A DNA stretch of 64,000 bases from Paraburkholderia tropica (GTDB taxonomy: Bacteria; Pseudomonadota; Gammaproteobacteria; Burkholderiales; Burkholderiaceae). The stretch lies in NCBI RefSeq assembly GCF_914484835.1, contig NZ_CAJZAR010000048.1:54686-118685 (forward strand). Direction: 5' to 3'. Of the stretch, positions 35,813 through 44,952 are shown in pieces. Under the pieces are notes generated by a model. That model saw only the letters and a list, made by a program, of their open reading frames with translations, made no database searches and was not told where the DNA came from. The position numbers and the translations under genes were made by a program. How positions within the stretch are numbered: position 1 is the stretch's first letter; every line of letters begins with the position of its first letter.

Positions 35813-37030
35813 TCAGGCGGCGCCCGTAAACGCCGCCGCCGCCTCGCCCGCGGCCACGCCGGAAGCCCACGCCCACTGGAAGTTGTAACCGCCGAGCCAG
35901 CCGGTCACGTCCACCGCCTCGCCCACGAAATAGAGTCCGGGCACACGCTGACTCATCATCGTCGCCGACGACAGTTCGCGCGTGTCCACGCCACCGCGCG
36001 TCACCTCGGCCTTCTTGTAGCCCTCGGTGCCGGTGGGCGTGAGCGTCCACTTCGCGATGCCTTCGCCGATGCGGCGCAGCGTCTTGTCCGGCAGATCGGC
36101 GATACGCGCCTCCAGCGGCACCTGATGCGTCTCCAGCCACGCGTGCGCGAGCCGCGCGGGCACCCATTCGGCGAGCAGATTGCCGATCTGACGCTTCGTC
36201 GCGCCCTTCGCCTCGATCAGCGCCTCGGTGGCGTCGCGCTCGGGCAGCAGGTTCACGCGGATCGGCTGACCCGGCTGCCAGAAGCTCGAAATCTGCAACA
36301 CGCCGGGGCCGGACAGACCGCGGTGCGTGAACAGCAGATCCTCGTCGAAAGCACCGCCGGTCTTGCGCTCGCCGGTCGCCACGTTGACCTCCAGCGAGAC
36401 GCCCGCGAGCGGCACGTACGGCGCCCATTCGTCGTGCGCGAAGGTGAGCGGCACGAGCGCCGGGCGCGTGTCGATCAGCTTGTGGCCGAACTGCTTGGCG
36501 AGGCGATAGGCGAAATCCGTCGCGCCGATCTTGGGGATCGACAGGCCGCCCGTGGCGATCACCAGCGCCTTCGCGCGGATCTGGCCCTGAGGCGTGCCGA
36601 GCACGAAGCCCGCGCCGTCGGCGTGATGAACCTCCTCGACCGGCAGCGGGCGGCGCCACGCGACGCGCCCGGCGTCGCATTCGGCGCGCAGCACGTCGAT
36701 GATGGCCTCGCTCGACTGGTCGCAGAACAGCTGGCCCTTGTGCTTCTCGTGCCACGTCACGCGATGCTGGCGCAGCAGCGCGAGAAAGTCGCGCGGCGTG
36801 TAGCGCGCGAGCGCCGAGCGGCAGAAATGCGGGTTGTTCGAGAGATAGTTGGCGGGACTGGCGTGCAGATTCGTGAAATTGCAGCGTCCGCCGCCCGAAA
36901 TGCGGATTTTTTCCGCGAGGCGCGGCGCGTGATCGATCAGCGCCACGCGGCGCCCCTGCTGGCCGGCCACCGCCGCGCTCATCATGCCGGCCGCCCCTGC
37001 GCCGATCACGGCGATGTCGAATGATTCCAT
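35813..37030 (-). CDS. HI0933-family flavoprotein (NAD(P)/FAD-dependent oxidoreductase, YhiN-like)
   Basis: 405 residues from ATG 37030 (MESFDIAVIGAGAAGMMSA); the frame runs a little upstream. The FAD Rossmann motif GAGAAG is near the N-terminus. KIRISGGGRCNFTN, ALVIATGGLSIPKIGATDFAY and the C-terminal FVGEAVDVTGWLGGYNFQWAWASG are the family signatures. Substrate unknown; related proteins have been linked to bile-acid or nucleoside-type reductions, which I would not extend to this one. It is divergent from tsaD. Confidence 0.9.
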   Translation of the reverse strand: MESFDIAVIGAGAAGMMSAAVAGQQGRRVALIDHAPRLAEKIRISGGGRCNFTNLHASPANYLSNNPHFCRSALARYTPRDFLALLRQHRVTWHEKHKGQLFCDQSSEAIIDVLRAECDAGRVAWRRPLPVEEVHHADGAGFVLGTPQGQIRAKALVIATGGLSIPKIGATDFAYRLAKQFGHKLIDTRPALVPLTFAHDEWAPYVPLAGVSLEVNVATGERKTGGAFDEDLLFTHRGLSGPGVLQISSFWQPGQPIRVNLLPERDATEALIEAKGATKRQIGNLLAEWVPARLAHAWLETHQVPLEARIADLPDKTLRRIGEGIAKWTLTPTGTEGYKKAEVTRGGVDTRELSSATMMSQRVPGLYFVGEAVDVTGWLGGYNFQWAWASGVAAGEAAAAFTGAA

Positions 37031-37094
37031 GGCGCGCATTTTACCTGTACGGCAGCGCCCCATTCGCCCGTCAGCCGGCTTGCGCGCGCACTGC

Positions 37095-37100
37095 TATACT
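37095..37100 (+). promoter_or_regulatory. Probable -10 box of tsaD
   Basis: TATACT, 70 bp before the tsaD ATG, in a short intergenic region divergent from the flavoprotein gene. The -35 is poor. Confidence 0.5.
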
Positions 37101-37169
37101 TTCAGGCTTCCCTTTTACTTTGTTTTAGCGACGGTTCGCGCCTCTTTGCCCACCGTTGCGCGCCCCACC

Positions 37170-38198
37170 ATGCTCGTACTCGGCATCGAAAGCTCCTGCG
37201 ACGAAACCGGCCTCGCGCTCTACGACAGCGAGCGCGGCCTGCTCGCGCACGCGCTGCATTCGCAGATCGCCATGCATCGCGAGTACGGCGGCGTCGTGCC
37301 CGAACTCGCCTCGCGCGACCATATCCGCCGCGCGCTGCCGCTGCTCGAGGAAGTGCTCGCGAAAAGCGGCGCGGCGCGCAGCGACATCGACGCCATCGCC
37401 TTCACGCAGGGCCCCGGTCTCGCGGGCGCGCTGCTGGTGGGCGCGAGCATCGCCAACGCGCTCGCCATGGCGTGGAACCGGCCGACCGTCGGCATCCACC
37501 ATCTCGAAGGGCACCTGCTCTCGCCGCTGCTGGTCGACGCGCCGCCGCCGTTTCCGTTCGTTGCGCTGCTGGTCTCCGGCGGCCACACGCAGCTGATGCG
37601 CGTGACCGATGTCGGCGTCTACGAAACCCTCGGCGAAACGCTCGACGACGCCGCCGGCGAAGCCTTCGACAAAACCGCCAAGCTGCTCGGCCTCGGCTAT
37701 CCGGGCGGCCCGGAAGTCTCGCGGCTCGCGGAGTTCGGCACGCCGGGCGCGATCGTATTGCCGCGTCCGATGCTGCATTCGGGCGATCTCGACTTCAGCT
37801 TCAGCGGCCTGAAGACCGCCGTGCTCACGCATGTGAAGAAGCTCGGCCCGAACATCTGCGAACAGGGCAAGGCCGATATCGCGCGCGGTTTCGTCGATGC
37901 GGCCGTGGACGTGCTGGCCGCCAAGTCGCTGGCCGCGCTCAAGCAGACGAAGATGAAGCGCCTCGTGGTCGCGGGCGGCGTGGGCGCGAACAAGCAGTTG
38001 CGCGAAAAGCTCTCGGCAGCAGCGAAAAAGCGCGGCTTCGAGGTGCATTACCCCGATCTCTCGCTGTGCACCGACAACGGCGCGATGATCGCGCTCGCGG
38101 GCGCGCTGCGCCTTCAGCGCTGGCCCGACCAGGCGACGCACGACTACGCGTTCACGGTGAAGCCGCGCTGGGATCTGACGTCGCTCGCGCAGCAGTAA
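37170..38198 (+). CDS. tsaD: tRNA N6-adenosine threonylcarbamoyltransferase
   Basis: 342 residues from ATG 37170 (MLVLGIESSCDETGLALYD). The metal-binding HHLEGH (about residues 110-115), FSFSGLKTAV and VVAGGVGANKQLREKL are diagnostic. With TsaB and TsaE it adds the threonylcarbamoyl group to A37 of ANN-decoding tRNAs. The open frame upstream of the ATG is non-coding leader. Confidence 0.97.
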   Translation: MLVLGIESSCDETGLALYDSERGLLAHALHSQIAMHREYGGVVPELASRDHIRRALPLLEEVLAKSGAARSDIDAIAFTQGPGLAGALLVGASIANALAMAWNRPTVGIHHLEGHLLSPLLVDAPPPFPFVALLVSGGHTQLMRVTDVGVYETLGETLDDAAGEAFDKTAKLLGLGYPGGPEVSRLAEFGTPGAIVLPRPMLHSGDLDFSFSGLKTAVLTHVKKLGPNICEQGKADIARGFVDAAVDVLAAKSLAALKQTKMKRLVVAGGVGANKQLREKLSAAAKKRGFEVHYPDLSLCTDNGAMIALAGALRLQRWPDQATHDYAFTVKPRWDLTSLAQQ

Positions 38199-38228
38199 GC
38201 GGCCTGCCTCCCGCGCCATCGGCGCAAT

Positions 38229-38259
38229 AAAAAAGCCGCCTTTTCGGGCGGCTTTTTTT
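38229..38259. terminator. Bidirectional terminator between tsaD and folE2
   Basis: Stem GCCGCC / GGCGGC with loop TTTTCG, preceded by six A and followed by seven T. It serves tsaD on plus and folE2 on minus. Confidence 0.93.
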
Positions 38260-38292
38260 ACGTCACTAGCACCAGCAACGCGCGCGGCTCAA

Positions 38293-39102
38293 TCAGGCCG
38301 ATACGCGCTTGTCGTGCTCGATCACGGCGTAAGCGCTGTGATTGTGGATCGACTCGAAGTTTTCGGCTTCGAGCGTATAGGCGATCACGCGCGCGTCGGC
38401 GTTCAGGCGCACGGCCACGTCACGCACGAGATCCTCGACGAACTTCGGATTCTCATACGCGCGCTCGGTCACGAACTTCTCGTCCGGGCGCTTGAGCAGG
38501 CCCCACAGTTCGCACGACGCTTCCTGCTCGGCGATGACGATCAATTCCTCGACCGCCAGATCGCCGTCGAATTCCACGTTCATCGTCACGTGCGAGCGCT
38601 GGTTGTGCGCGCCGTACTGCGAGATCTTCTTCGAGCACGGGCACAGGCTCGTGACCGGCACGAGCACTTGCAGGAACAGGCGCGTCACGCCGTCGCGCAC
38701 GTCGCCCGTGAGCGTCACTTCGTAGTCCAGCAGACTTTCGACGCCCGACACCGGCGCGACCTTCTTCACGAAGTACGGGAACGACACTTCGATACGGCCC
38801 GCCTGCGATTCGAGCTTCGCGATCATCGCGGCCAGCATCGCGCGGAACGTGGCCGGTTCGAGCGGCTGCTTGTTCTCTTCGAGCAACGCCACGAAACGCG
38901 ACATGTGCGTGCCCTTCTGGTCGGCGGGCAGATGAACGTCGAGATTCCACGTGCCGACGCTCGGCTGCACCTCGCCCGCCGCCGTCTTCACGGTCAGCGG
39001 ATGGCGCACGCCCTTCACGCCCACGCGCTGGATCGGGATCTGGCGGGTATCGACGGAACTCTGGACGTCCGGCATCACGAAAGCCGGATTCATCTGATTC
39101 AT
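38293..39102 (-). CDS. folE2: GTP cyclohydrolase FolE2 (type IB)
   Basis: 269 residues from ATG 39102 (MNQMNPAFVMPDVQSS). RIPIQ-type start region, FPYFVKKVAPVSGVESLLDY and the catalytic-cysteine segment VPVTSLCPCSKKIS, then GAHNQRSHV, identify FolE2. It makes dihydroneopterin triphosphate, the entry to folate and queuosine synthesis; the enzyme can use metals other than zinc. In many bacteria folE2 is Zur-controlled; I do not see a clear Zur box here. Confidence 0.95.
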   Translation of the reverse strand: MNQMNPAFVMPDVQSSVDTRQIPIQRVGVKGVRHPLTVKTAAGEVQPSVGTWNLDVHLPADQKGTHMSRFVALLEENKQPLEPATFRAMLAAMIAKLESQAGRIEVSFPYFVKKVAPVSGVESLLDYEVTLTGDVRDGVTRLFLQVLVPVTSLCPCSKKISQYGAHNQRSHVTMNVEFDGDLAVEELIVIAEQEASCELWGLLKRPDEKFVTERAYENPKFVEDLVRDVAVRLNADARVIAYTLEAENFESIHNHSAYAVIEHDKRVSA

Positions 39103-39146
39103 GTTCTTATCCTCAGGCCGCGCCGAACTGCGGCGCGCAAATGGCA

Positions 39147-39168
39147 AGCGCCGGCATGAGCCGGCGCT
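39147..39168 (-). repeat. GC-rich hairpin in the folE2 leader
   Basis: Perfect 9-bp stem AGCGCCGGC / GCCGGCGCT with loop ATGA, 45-66 bases upstream of folE2. No T-run on either side. It could stabilise or attenuate the leader. Confidence 0.55.
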
Positions 39169-39240
39169 GGCTGGCGGAGCGCGGGTGCAAGACCCCGTCC
39201 GCCGGTTCAATTGTGGAGTGGGCGGCGGCGGCGCACGCAA

Positions 39241-39260
39241 GGGTTTTCCGATGAAAACCC
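39241..39260 (-). terminator. Hairpin downstream of dxs, probable terminator
   Basis: Stem GGGTTTTC / GAAAACCC with loop CGAT, 26 bp past the dxs stop. The T-rich side is inside the stem rather than after it, so efficiency is uncertain. Confidence 0.5.
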
Positions 39261-39285
39261 GCGGCGCCGCTCAGCGCGATCCCAC

Positions 39286-41193
39286 TCAGGCGACGCGCAT
39301 CACCGACTTGCCGGACGCGTTCGCCGCGCGGTCGAGAAAGCGCTCGCGAATCGACTTCGCGATCCCTGCCGCGTCGAGGCCACAGCCTGCCAGCAGCTTG
39401 GCCGGTTCGCCGTGGTCGATGAAACGGTCGGGGAGGCCCAATTGTAGTACGGGCTTGATAACCCCACTTTCAAGCAGGGATTCCACGACGGCCGAACCCG
39501 CGCCGCCCATGATGCAGCCTTCCTCGACGGTCACGAGGTAATCGTGCGTCTCGGCGAGCTGCTTGACGAGCTCCGCGTCGACCGGCTTCACGAAGCGCAT
39601 GTTCGCCACGGTGGCGTCCAGTTCTTCGGCAGCGGCCAGCGACGGCGCAACCATCGTGCCGAACGCGAGGATCGCCACGCGCTTGCCTGCCGGTGCGGCG
39701 CTTTCGCGGCGCACTTCGCCCTTGCCCACCGGTAGCGCGGCCATCTGCTTGACGGTCGCGACGCCCGTGCCCGCGCCGCGCGGATAGCGCACGGCCGTCG
39801 GGCAGTCCTGCTGGAGCGCCGTGTAGAGCATCTGGCGGCATTCGTTTTCGTCCGACGCCGCCATGACCATCATGTTCGGGATGCAGCGCATGAACGCGAG
39901 GTCATACGCGCCCGCGTGCGTCGCGCCGTCCGCGCCGACGAGGCCCGCGCGGTCGATCGCGAAGATCACCGGCAGGTTCTGCAGCGCCACGTCGTGGATC
40001 AGCTGGTCGTAGCCGCGTTGCAGGAAGGTCGAGTAGATCGCGACCACCGGCTTGAGGCCCTCGGCTGCGAGACCGCCCGCGAACGTCACCGCGTGCTGCT
40101 CGGCGATGCCGACGTCGAAGTAACGGTCCGGGAAGCGCTTCTCGAACTCGACCATGCCCGAGCCCTCGCGCATGGCCGGCGTGATGCCGACGACGCGGCT
40201 GTCCAGCTCGGCCGCATCGCACAGCCATTCGCCGAACACTTGCGTGTAGGTCTTCTTGGCGGGCGTGGTCGACGGCTTGATGCCTTCGGCCGGGTTGAAC
40301 TTGCCGGGACCGTGGTACAGGACCGGGTCGGCTTCGGCGAGCTTGTAGCCCTGGCCTTTCTTCGTCACCACGTGCAGGAATTGCGGGCCGCGCAGTTCCT
40401 TGATGTTTTGCAGCGTGGGGATCAGCGAGTCGAGGTCGTGACCGTCGATCGGGCCGATGTAGTTGAAGCCGAATTCTTCGAACAGCGTGGCCGGCACGAT
40501 CATGCCCTTCGCGTGCTCTTCGAGCTTGCGGGCGAGATCGAGCACCGGCGGCGCGTGACGCAGCACGCGCTCCACGCCCGCGCGAGCGGCGGCGTAGAAG
40601 CGGCCCGACATCAGGCGCGCGAGATGGCGATTGAGCGCGCCCACCGGCGGCGAAATCGACATGTCGTTGTCGTTGAGGATGACGAGCAGCGGCACGTCGT
40701 CTTCGACGCCCGCGTTGTTCATCGCCTCGAAGGCCATGCCGGCCGTCATCGCGCCGTCACCGATCACGGCGATGCCCGTGGCGTTTTCGCCCTTGAGCTT
40801 GCTCGCGATGGCCATGCCGAGCGCCGCCGAAATCGACGTGCTCGAGTGCGCGGTGCCGAAGGTGTCGTAGTCGGATTCGTCGCGTTTCGGGAAGCCCGAA
40901 ATGCCGCCGAACTGACGCAGCGTCGGCATCTGGTCGCGGCGGCCCGTGAGAATCTTGTGCGGGTAGGTCTGATGGCCCACGTCCCAGACGATGCGGTCGC
41001 GCGGCGTGTCGAACACGTAATGAAGCGCGATCGTCAGTTCGACCGTACCAAGGTTGGACGACAGGTGGCCGCCCGTTTGCGAGACGCTGTCGAGAACGAA
41101 GGCACGCAGTTCGTCGGCAAGCGGTTGCAACTGGCGGCGATCAAGGCGGCGCAAATCCGCCGGGTCGTCAATGGTTTTCAGCAAGTCGTACAT
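39286..41193 (-). CDS. dxs: 1-deoxy-D-xylulose-5-phosphate synthase
   Basis: 635 residues from ATG 41193 (MYDLLKTIDDPADLRRL). Thiamine diphosphate motif GDGAMTAGMAFEAMNNAG, catalytic-histidine region SSNLGTVELTIALH, and transketolase-like central and C-terminal domains (GITPAMREGSGM, FAIDRAGLVGADGATHAG). First step of the non-mevalonate isoprenoid pathway. It lies 85 bp after ispA in the xseB-ispA-dxs operon. Confidence 0.97.
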   Translation of the reverse strand: MYDLLKTIDDPADLRRLDRRQLQPLADELRAFVLDSVSQTGGHLSSNLGTVELTIALHYVFDTPRDRIVWDVGHQTYPHKILTGRRDQMPTLRQFGGISGFPKRDESDYDTFGTAHSSTSISAALGMAIASKLKGENATGIAVIGDGAMTAGMAFEAMNNAGVEDDVPLLVILNDNDMSISPPVGALNRHLARLMSGRFYAAARAGVERVLRHAPPVLDLARKLEEHAKGMIVPATLFEEFGFNYIGPIDGHDLDSLIPTLQNIKELRGPQFLHVVTKKGQGYKLAEADPVLYHGPGKFNPAEGIKPSTTPAKKTYTQVFGEWLCDAAELDSRVVGITPAMREGSGMVEFEKRFPDRYFDVGIAEQHAVTFAGGLAAEGLKPVVAIYSTFLQRGYDQLIHDVALQNLPVIFAIDRAGLVGADGATHAGAYDLAFMRCIPNMMVMAASDENECRQMLYTALQQDCPTAVRYPRGAGTGVATVKQMAALPVGKGEVRRESAAPAGKRVAILAFGTMVAPSLAAAEELDATVANMRFVKPVDAELVKQLAETHDYLVTVEEGCIMGGAGSAVVESLLESGVIKPVLQLGLPDRFIDHGEPAKLLAGCGLDAAGIAKSIRERFLDRAANASGKSVMRVA

Positions 41194-41278
41194 CGTCGTT
41201 CCATTGTAGGAAATCGGGCGCTCCCGCACTTCTGTCGCGCATTACTTCCCGTTCATGCGCGCGGGCGGGTTGGCGCAA

Positions 41279-42160
41279 TCAGCTAACCCGGTTCACCACC
41301 AGGTCAGCGAGTTCGGCGAGGCGCTGGGCGCGCGCGCCGAACGGTTCAAGCGCCGCGTGCGCGTCGGCGCGCAGCTGCTGCGCGAGGGCGCGGGAAGCAT
41401 CCAGACCGATGATCGACACGTAGGTCGGCTTGCCGTCCTTCGCGTCCTTGCCCGCGGTCTTGCCCAGCGTGGCCGAGTCGGCGGTCACGTCGAGAATGTC
41501 GTCCACCACCTGGAAGGCGAGGCCCACGGCCGCAGCGTACTTGTCCAGTGCCGCGAGCGTCTCGGCGGAAGGCGTGTCGCCCGCCACCGCGCCCATGCGG
41601 ACCGACGCGCGCAGCAGCGCGCCCGTCTTCAGACGGTGCATCGTTTCGAGCTGCTCGCGCGTGAGCGAATGGCCCACGCTCGCGAGATCGATCGCCTGGC
41701 CGCCGGCCATGCCGATCGAACCGCTCGCGAGCGCGAGTTCGCGCACGAGCGATGCCTGGCGGGGCGCGTCCAGCACGTCCGACGTCAGCGTAATGAAAGC
41801 CTGCGATTGCAGCGCGTCGCCGACCAGCAGCGCCGTCGGTTCGTCATATTTGACGTGTACCGTGGGCTTGCCGCGGCGCATGTCGTCGTCGTCCATGCAG
41901 GGCATGTCGTCGTGGACGAGCGAGTAGACGTGGATCATCTCCAGCGCGCAGGCCGCTGCGTCGAGCGCTTCGGGCGTCGCGCGGGTCAGTTCGCCGGCGG
42001 CGTGGCAAAGCAGCGGGCGCACCCGCTTGCCGCCGCCGAGCACGGCATAGCGCATCGCGTCATGCAGCGGCGCGGGCTGAACGTCCGCTGCCGGCAAATA
42101 GTGATCGAGTGCGCTTTCGACCCGGTCGAGCACCTGCCGGGTCCATTGGTCAAATGTCAT
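41279..42160 (-). CDS. ispA: Farnesyl diphosphate synthase (short-chain polyprenyl synthase)
   Basis: 293 residues. First aspartate-rich motif SLVHDDMPCMDDDDMRRGKP and second FQVVDDILDVTAD are intact; GGKRVRPLL is present. It builds farnesyl diphosphate from isopentenyl and dimethylallyl diphosphate. The start overlaps the xseB stop by 4 bp. Confidence 0.96.
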   Translation of the reverse strand: MTFDQWTRQVLDRVESALDHYLPAADVQPAPLHDAMRYAVLGGGKRVRPLLCHAAGELTRATPEALDAAACALEMIHVYSLVHDDMPCMDDDDMRRGKPTVHVKYDEPTALLVGDALQSQAFITLTSDVLDAPRQASLVRELALASGSIGMAGGQAIDLASVGHSLTREQLETMHRLKTGALLRASVRMGAVAGDTPSAETLAALDKYAAAVGLAFQVVDDILDVTADSATLGKTAGKDAKDGKPTYVSIIGLDASRALAQQLRADAHAALEPFGARAQRLAELADLVVNRVS

Positions 42161-42489
42161 AGATCGTCGTCTCCGCCCATTGCGGAGCCTGTCGTATTGA
42201 GGGGAGCGGGCCGCAGCGTTTCGCCGTCGAGCACGCGCACCTGTTGTTCAACCTTTTCGAGCTGCTGCTGGCAGAACTTCACCAGCACGGCACCGCGACG
42301 ATACGCGGCCAGCGATTCTTCGAGACTCAGGCTGCCGCCTTCCATGCGCGCCACGAGCGCGTCGAGCTCGGCGAGCGCCGCCTCATAGCTGTCCGGCAGA
42401 GCCTCGGCCCCGGCCGGGTCGTGCGATCCGTCCGGTACACCAGCTTCCTGAGCCGCGCCAGCGCGGTCTTTCGATGCCGTTTTCGCCAT
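42157..42489 (-). CDS. xseB: Exodeoxyribonuclease VII small subunit
   Basis: 110 residues. The conserved core is SYEAALAELDALVARMEGGSLSLEESLAAYRRG, followed by the coiled-coil-prone KFCQQQLEKVEQQVRVL. The N-terminal 28 residues are a variable tail. It partners with XseA, which is not in this window. First gene of xseB-ispA-dxs. Confidence 0.95.
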   Translation of the reverse strand: MAKTASKDRAGAAQEAGVPDGSHDPAGAEALPDSYEAALAELDALVARMEGGSLSLEESLAAYRRGAVLVKFCQQQLEKVEQQVRVLDGETLRPAPLNTTGSAMGGDDDL

Positions 42490-42798
42490 CAGTGGTCGCC
42501 AAAATGAAACAAGGCGGACATTCTACGGCAAAAGCCCCCCATCCGCCCCGCTCGCCGGCTTCTGTTCCGCGGCGGCCACATCACGTGGACTTACACAAAT
42601 CGGTGCCGGAAGGCCGCGGTCGCCGCGATATTGTCGCTTTTTCGTCGCCTTCCTGCCGTAATTGCGCCGCAAACCGGGCAAAAATCAGTCACTTAGCCAC
42701 CCCACCCCGGGGTAAACCAGTTATACTAGCCGGCTCCCTAAATCGAATCTTCGATGGTTGGGTTGTTCACTGCTTTCACGTCTTCATCGGGAGTGGGA
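42490..42798. promoter_or_regulatory. 309-bp divergent region between xseB and the Rieske oxygenase gene
   Basis: A TATACT -10-like box lies at 42722-42727, on the plus strand, about 70 bp before the Rieske gene. No other structure is clear. Confidence 0.5.
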
Positions 42799-43905
42799 AT
42801 GTCCAATCTGAGCAATGCATTGCAGCTGAAGTCCATTCAAAGCCAGCTGCCAGTCACGGCTTACTTTGACGAAGCGCTTCTCCAGCGCGAAATCGAAACG
42901 CTTTTCCAGAAAGGTCCTCGCTACGTCGGCCACGAGTTGATGGTGCCCGAAGCGGGGAATTATTTTGCGCTGCCCGGCGAAAAAGAGGGCCGCGTGCTGG
43001 TGCGCAACAAGAGCAACGAGATCGAACTGCTCTCAAACGTTTGCCGCCATCGCCAGGCCATCATGCTAAACGGTCGCGGCACCGCAGACAATATTGTATG
43101 TCCGCTGCATCGCTGGACGTACGACCTCAAAGGTGAACTGCTCGGCGCGCCGCACTTCGCGGACAAGCCCTGCCTGAACCTGAACAACACGCCGCTGCAA
43201 AAGTGGAACGGCCTGCTCTTCGAGTCGGCCGGGCGCGACGTCGCGCGCGATCTCGCGCGCCTCGGCCCCGCGAAACACCTCGACTTCACGGACTATATGT
43301 TCGATCACGTCGAGGTCCACGAGTGCAACTACAACTGGAAGACCTTCATCGAGGTCTATCTGGAGGACTACCACGTCGTCCCGTTCCATCCGGGTCTCGG
43401 CCAGTTCGTCTCGTGCGACGACCTGAAGTGGGAGTTCGGCGAGTGGTACAGCGTGCAGACCGTGGGCGTGCACAGCCAGCTCGGCAAGCCGGGCAGCCCC
43501 ACGTACCGCAAGTGGCACGACGAGGTCCTGCGCTTCCGCAACGGCGAGCCGCCCGAGTTCGGCGCGATCTGGATGGTCTACTACCCGAATCTGATGATCG
43601 AGTGGTATCCGCACGTGCTCGTCTGTTCGTGGCTGATTCCGAACGGCACGCAGAAGACCACCAATATCGTCGAGTTCTATTACCCCGAGGAAATCACGCT
43701 GTTCGAGCGTGAGTTCGTCGAGGCCGAGCGCGCCGCCTATATGGAAACGGCCATCGAAGACGACGAGATCGCCGAGCGCATGGACGCCGGCCGCCGCGCG
43801 CTGATGGAGCGCGGCGTCTCGGAAGTCGGCCCGTACCAGAGCCCGATGGAAGACGGCATGCAGCACTTTCACGAGTTTCTGCGCCGCGAACTGGGCACGA
43901 TCTAG
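42799..43905 (+). CDS. Rieske [2Fe-2S] oxygenase, aromatic-ring-hydroxylating dioxygenase alpha-subunit type
   Basis: 368 residues from ATG 42799 (MSNLSNALQLKSIQ), with a GGGAG element upstream. Rieske ligands C82, H84, C101 and H104. The catalytic iron region is NWKTFIEVYLEDYHVVPFHP, which supplies the two histidines and the bridging acid. No reductase, ferredoxin or beta subunit gene is adjacent, so electron partners are elsewhere. It belongs to the family that also contains choline and betaine monooxygenases, but nothing in this sequence shows that substrate. Substrate unknown. Confidence 0.9.
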   Translation: MSNLSNALQLKSIQSQLPVTAYFDEALLQREIETLFQKGPRYVGHELMVPEAGNYFALPGEKEGRVLVRNKSNEIELLSNVCRHRQAIMLNGRGTADNIVCPLHRWTYDLKGELLGAPHFADKPCLNLNNTPLQKWNGLLFESAGRDVARDLARLGPAKHLDFTDYMFDHVEVHECNYNWKTFIEVYLEDYHVVPFHPGLGQFVSCDDLKWEFGEWYSVQTVGVHSQLGKPGSPTYRKWHDEVLRFRNGEPPEFGAIWMVYYPNLMIEWYPHVLVCSWLIPNGTQKTTNIVEFYYPEEITLFEREFVEAERAAYMETAIEDDEIAERMDAGRRALMERGVSEVGPYQSPMEDGMQHFHEFLRRELGTI

Positions 43906-43945
43906 GCACGGTTCGAGCGCCTTCGCGCTACCGCATGCATCACGG

Positions 43946-43971
43946 AAAGACGGGCTACGGCCCGTCTTTTT
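43946..43971 (+). terminator. Terminator of the Rieske oxygenase gene
   Basis: Stem AAAGACGGGC paired with GCCCGTCTTT around loop TACG, followed by TTTGTTT. It starts 41 bp past the stop. Confidence 0.88.
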
Positions 43972-44045
43972 GTTTAGACTGACGGCATCGGGCCCACGCT
44001 GTGCACACGCACATCCGGCGGCCGCGCACGATACCAGGAGCCGTC

Positions 44046-44915
44046 ATGCCCCACACTCACTACACCACGCTGATCTCCGCCGCCAACCTGCACGAGCGCA
44101 TGAGCGCCGCGCCGGGCAGCGTGCTCGTCTTCGACTGCCGTTTCGATCTGGCCGATCCGAGCGCGGGCGAAACGGCCTATGCCGCCGGTCATCTGCCGGG
44201 CGCGCGCTATCTGCATCTCGACCGCGATCTGTCCGGCGCCAAGACCGGCACGAACGGCCGCCATCCGCTGCCGGACCGCGCCTCGCTGGTCGCCACGCTC
44301 GCGAGCTGGGGCTTGAACGCGGGCCAGCAGGTCGTGGCCTACGACGCGCAAGGCGGCTCGTACGCGGCGCGGCTCTGGTGGCTGCTGCGCTGGCTCGGCC
44401 ATGACTCGGTCGCGGTGCTCGACGGCGGCCTGCAAGCCTGGGAAGCCGCGAGCCTGCCACTCGCGAAAGATGTGCCCGCGGCCACGCAAGGCACCTTCAA
44501 GGCAGGCGCGCCGCTGCAGGTGACCGTCGATGCGGCGGCCCTCGTGCGCAATCTCACGTCGCACGAACTCACCGTGGTCGATGCGCGCGCCAACGACCGC
44601 TATCGCGGCGAGAACGAGACCATCGATCCGGTCGGCGGCCACATTCCCGGCGCGAAGAATCGCTTCTTCAAGGACAACCTGACCGACGACGGCCGCTTCA
44701 AGTCGGCCCACACGCTGCGCGAGGAATTCACGGCGCTGCTGCCGGGCATTACGCCCGAGCACGTGGTGCTGCAATGCGGCTCGGGCGTCACCGCGTGCCA
44801 CAACGCGCTGGCGATGGAGATCGCCGGCATGCATGGCGCGGCGCTGTACGGCGGCTCGTGGAGCGAATGGGTCGCCGATCCGTCACGACCCGTGGCGACC
44901 GGGCCGAATCCCTGA
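44046..44915 (+). CDS. sseA: 3-mercaptopyruvate sulfurtransferase / rhodanese-type sulfurtransferase
   Basis: 289 residues from ATG 44046. Two rhodanese domains: an inactive N-terminal one (VLVFDCRFDLADPSAGE, YAAGHLPGARYLHLD) and an active C-terminal one with catalytic Cys244 in CGSGVTA. That loop is the mercaptopyruvate-type signature rather than the CRxGxR of thiosulfate rhodaneses. It moves sulfur from mercaptopyruvate to thiophilic acceptors in the cytosol. Confidence 0.92.
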   Translation: MPHTHYTTLISAANLHERMSAAPGSVLVFDCRFDLADPSAGETAYAAGHLPGARYLHLDRDLSGAKTGTNGRHPLPDRASLVATLASWGLNAGQQVVAYDAQGGSYAARLWWLLRWLGHDSVAVLDGGLQAWEAASLPLAKDVPAATQGTFKAGAPLQVTVDAAALVRNLTSHELTVVDARANDRYRGENETIDPVGGHIPGAKNRFFKDNLTDDGRFKSAHTLREEFTALLPGITPEHVVLQCGSGVTACHNALAMEIAGMHGAALYGGSWSEWVADPSRPVATGPNP

Positions 44916-44952
44916 TCGACGCGAGAGCGTTGTGTGATGAACGGCGTCGGCC

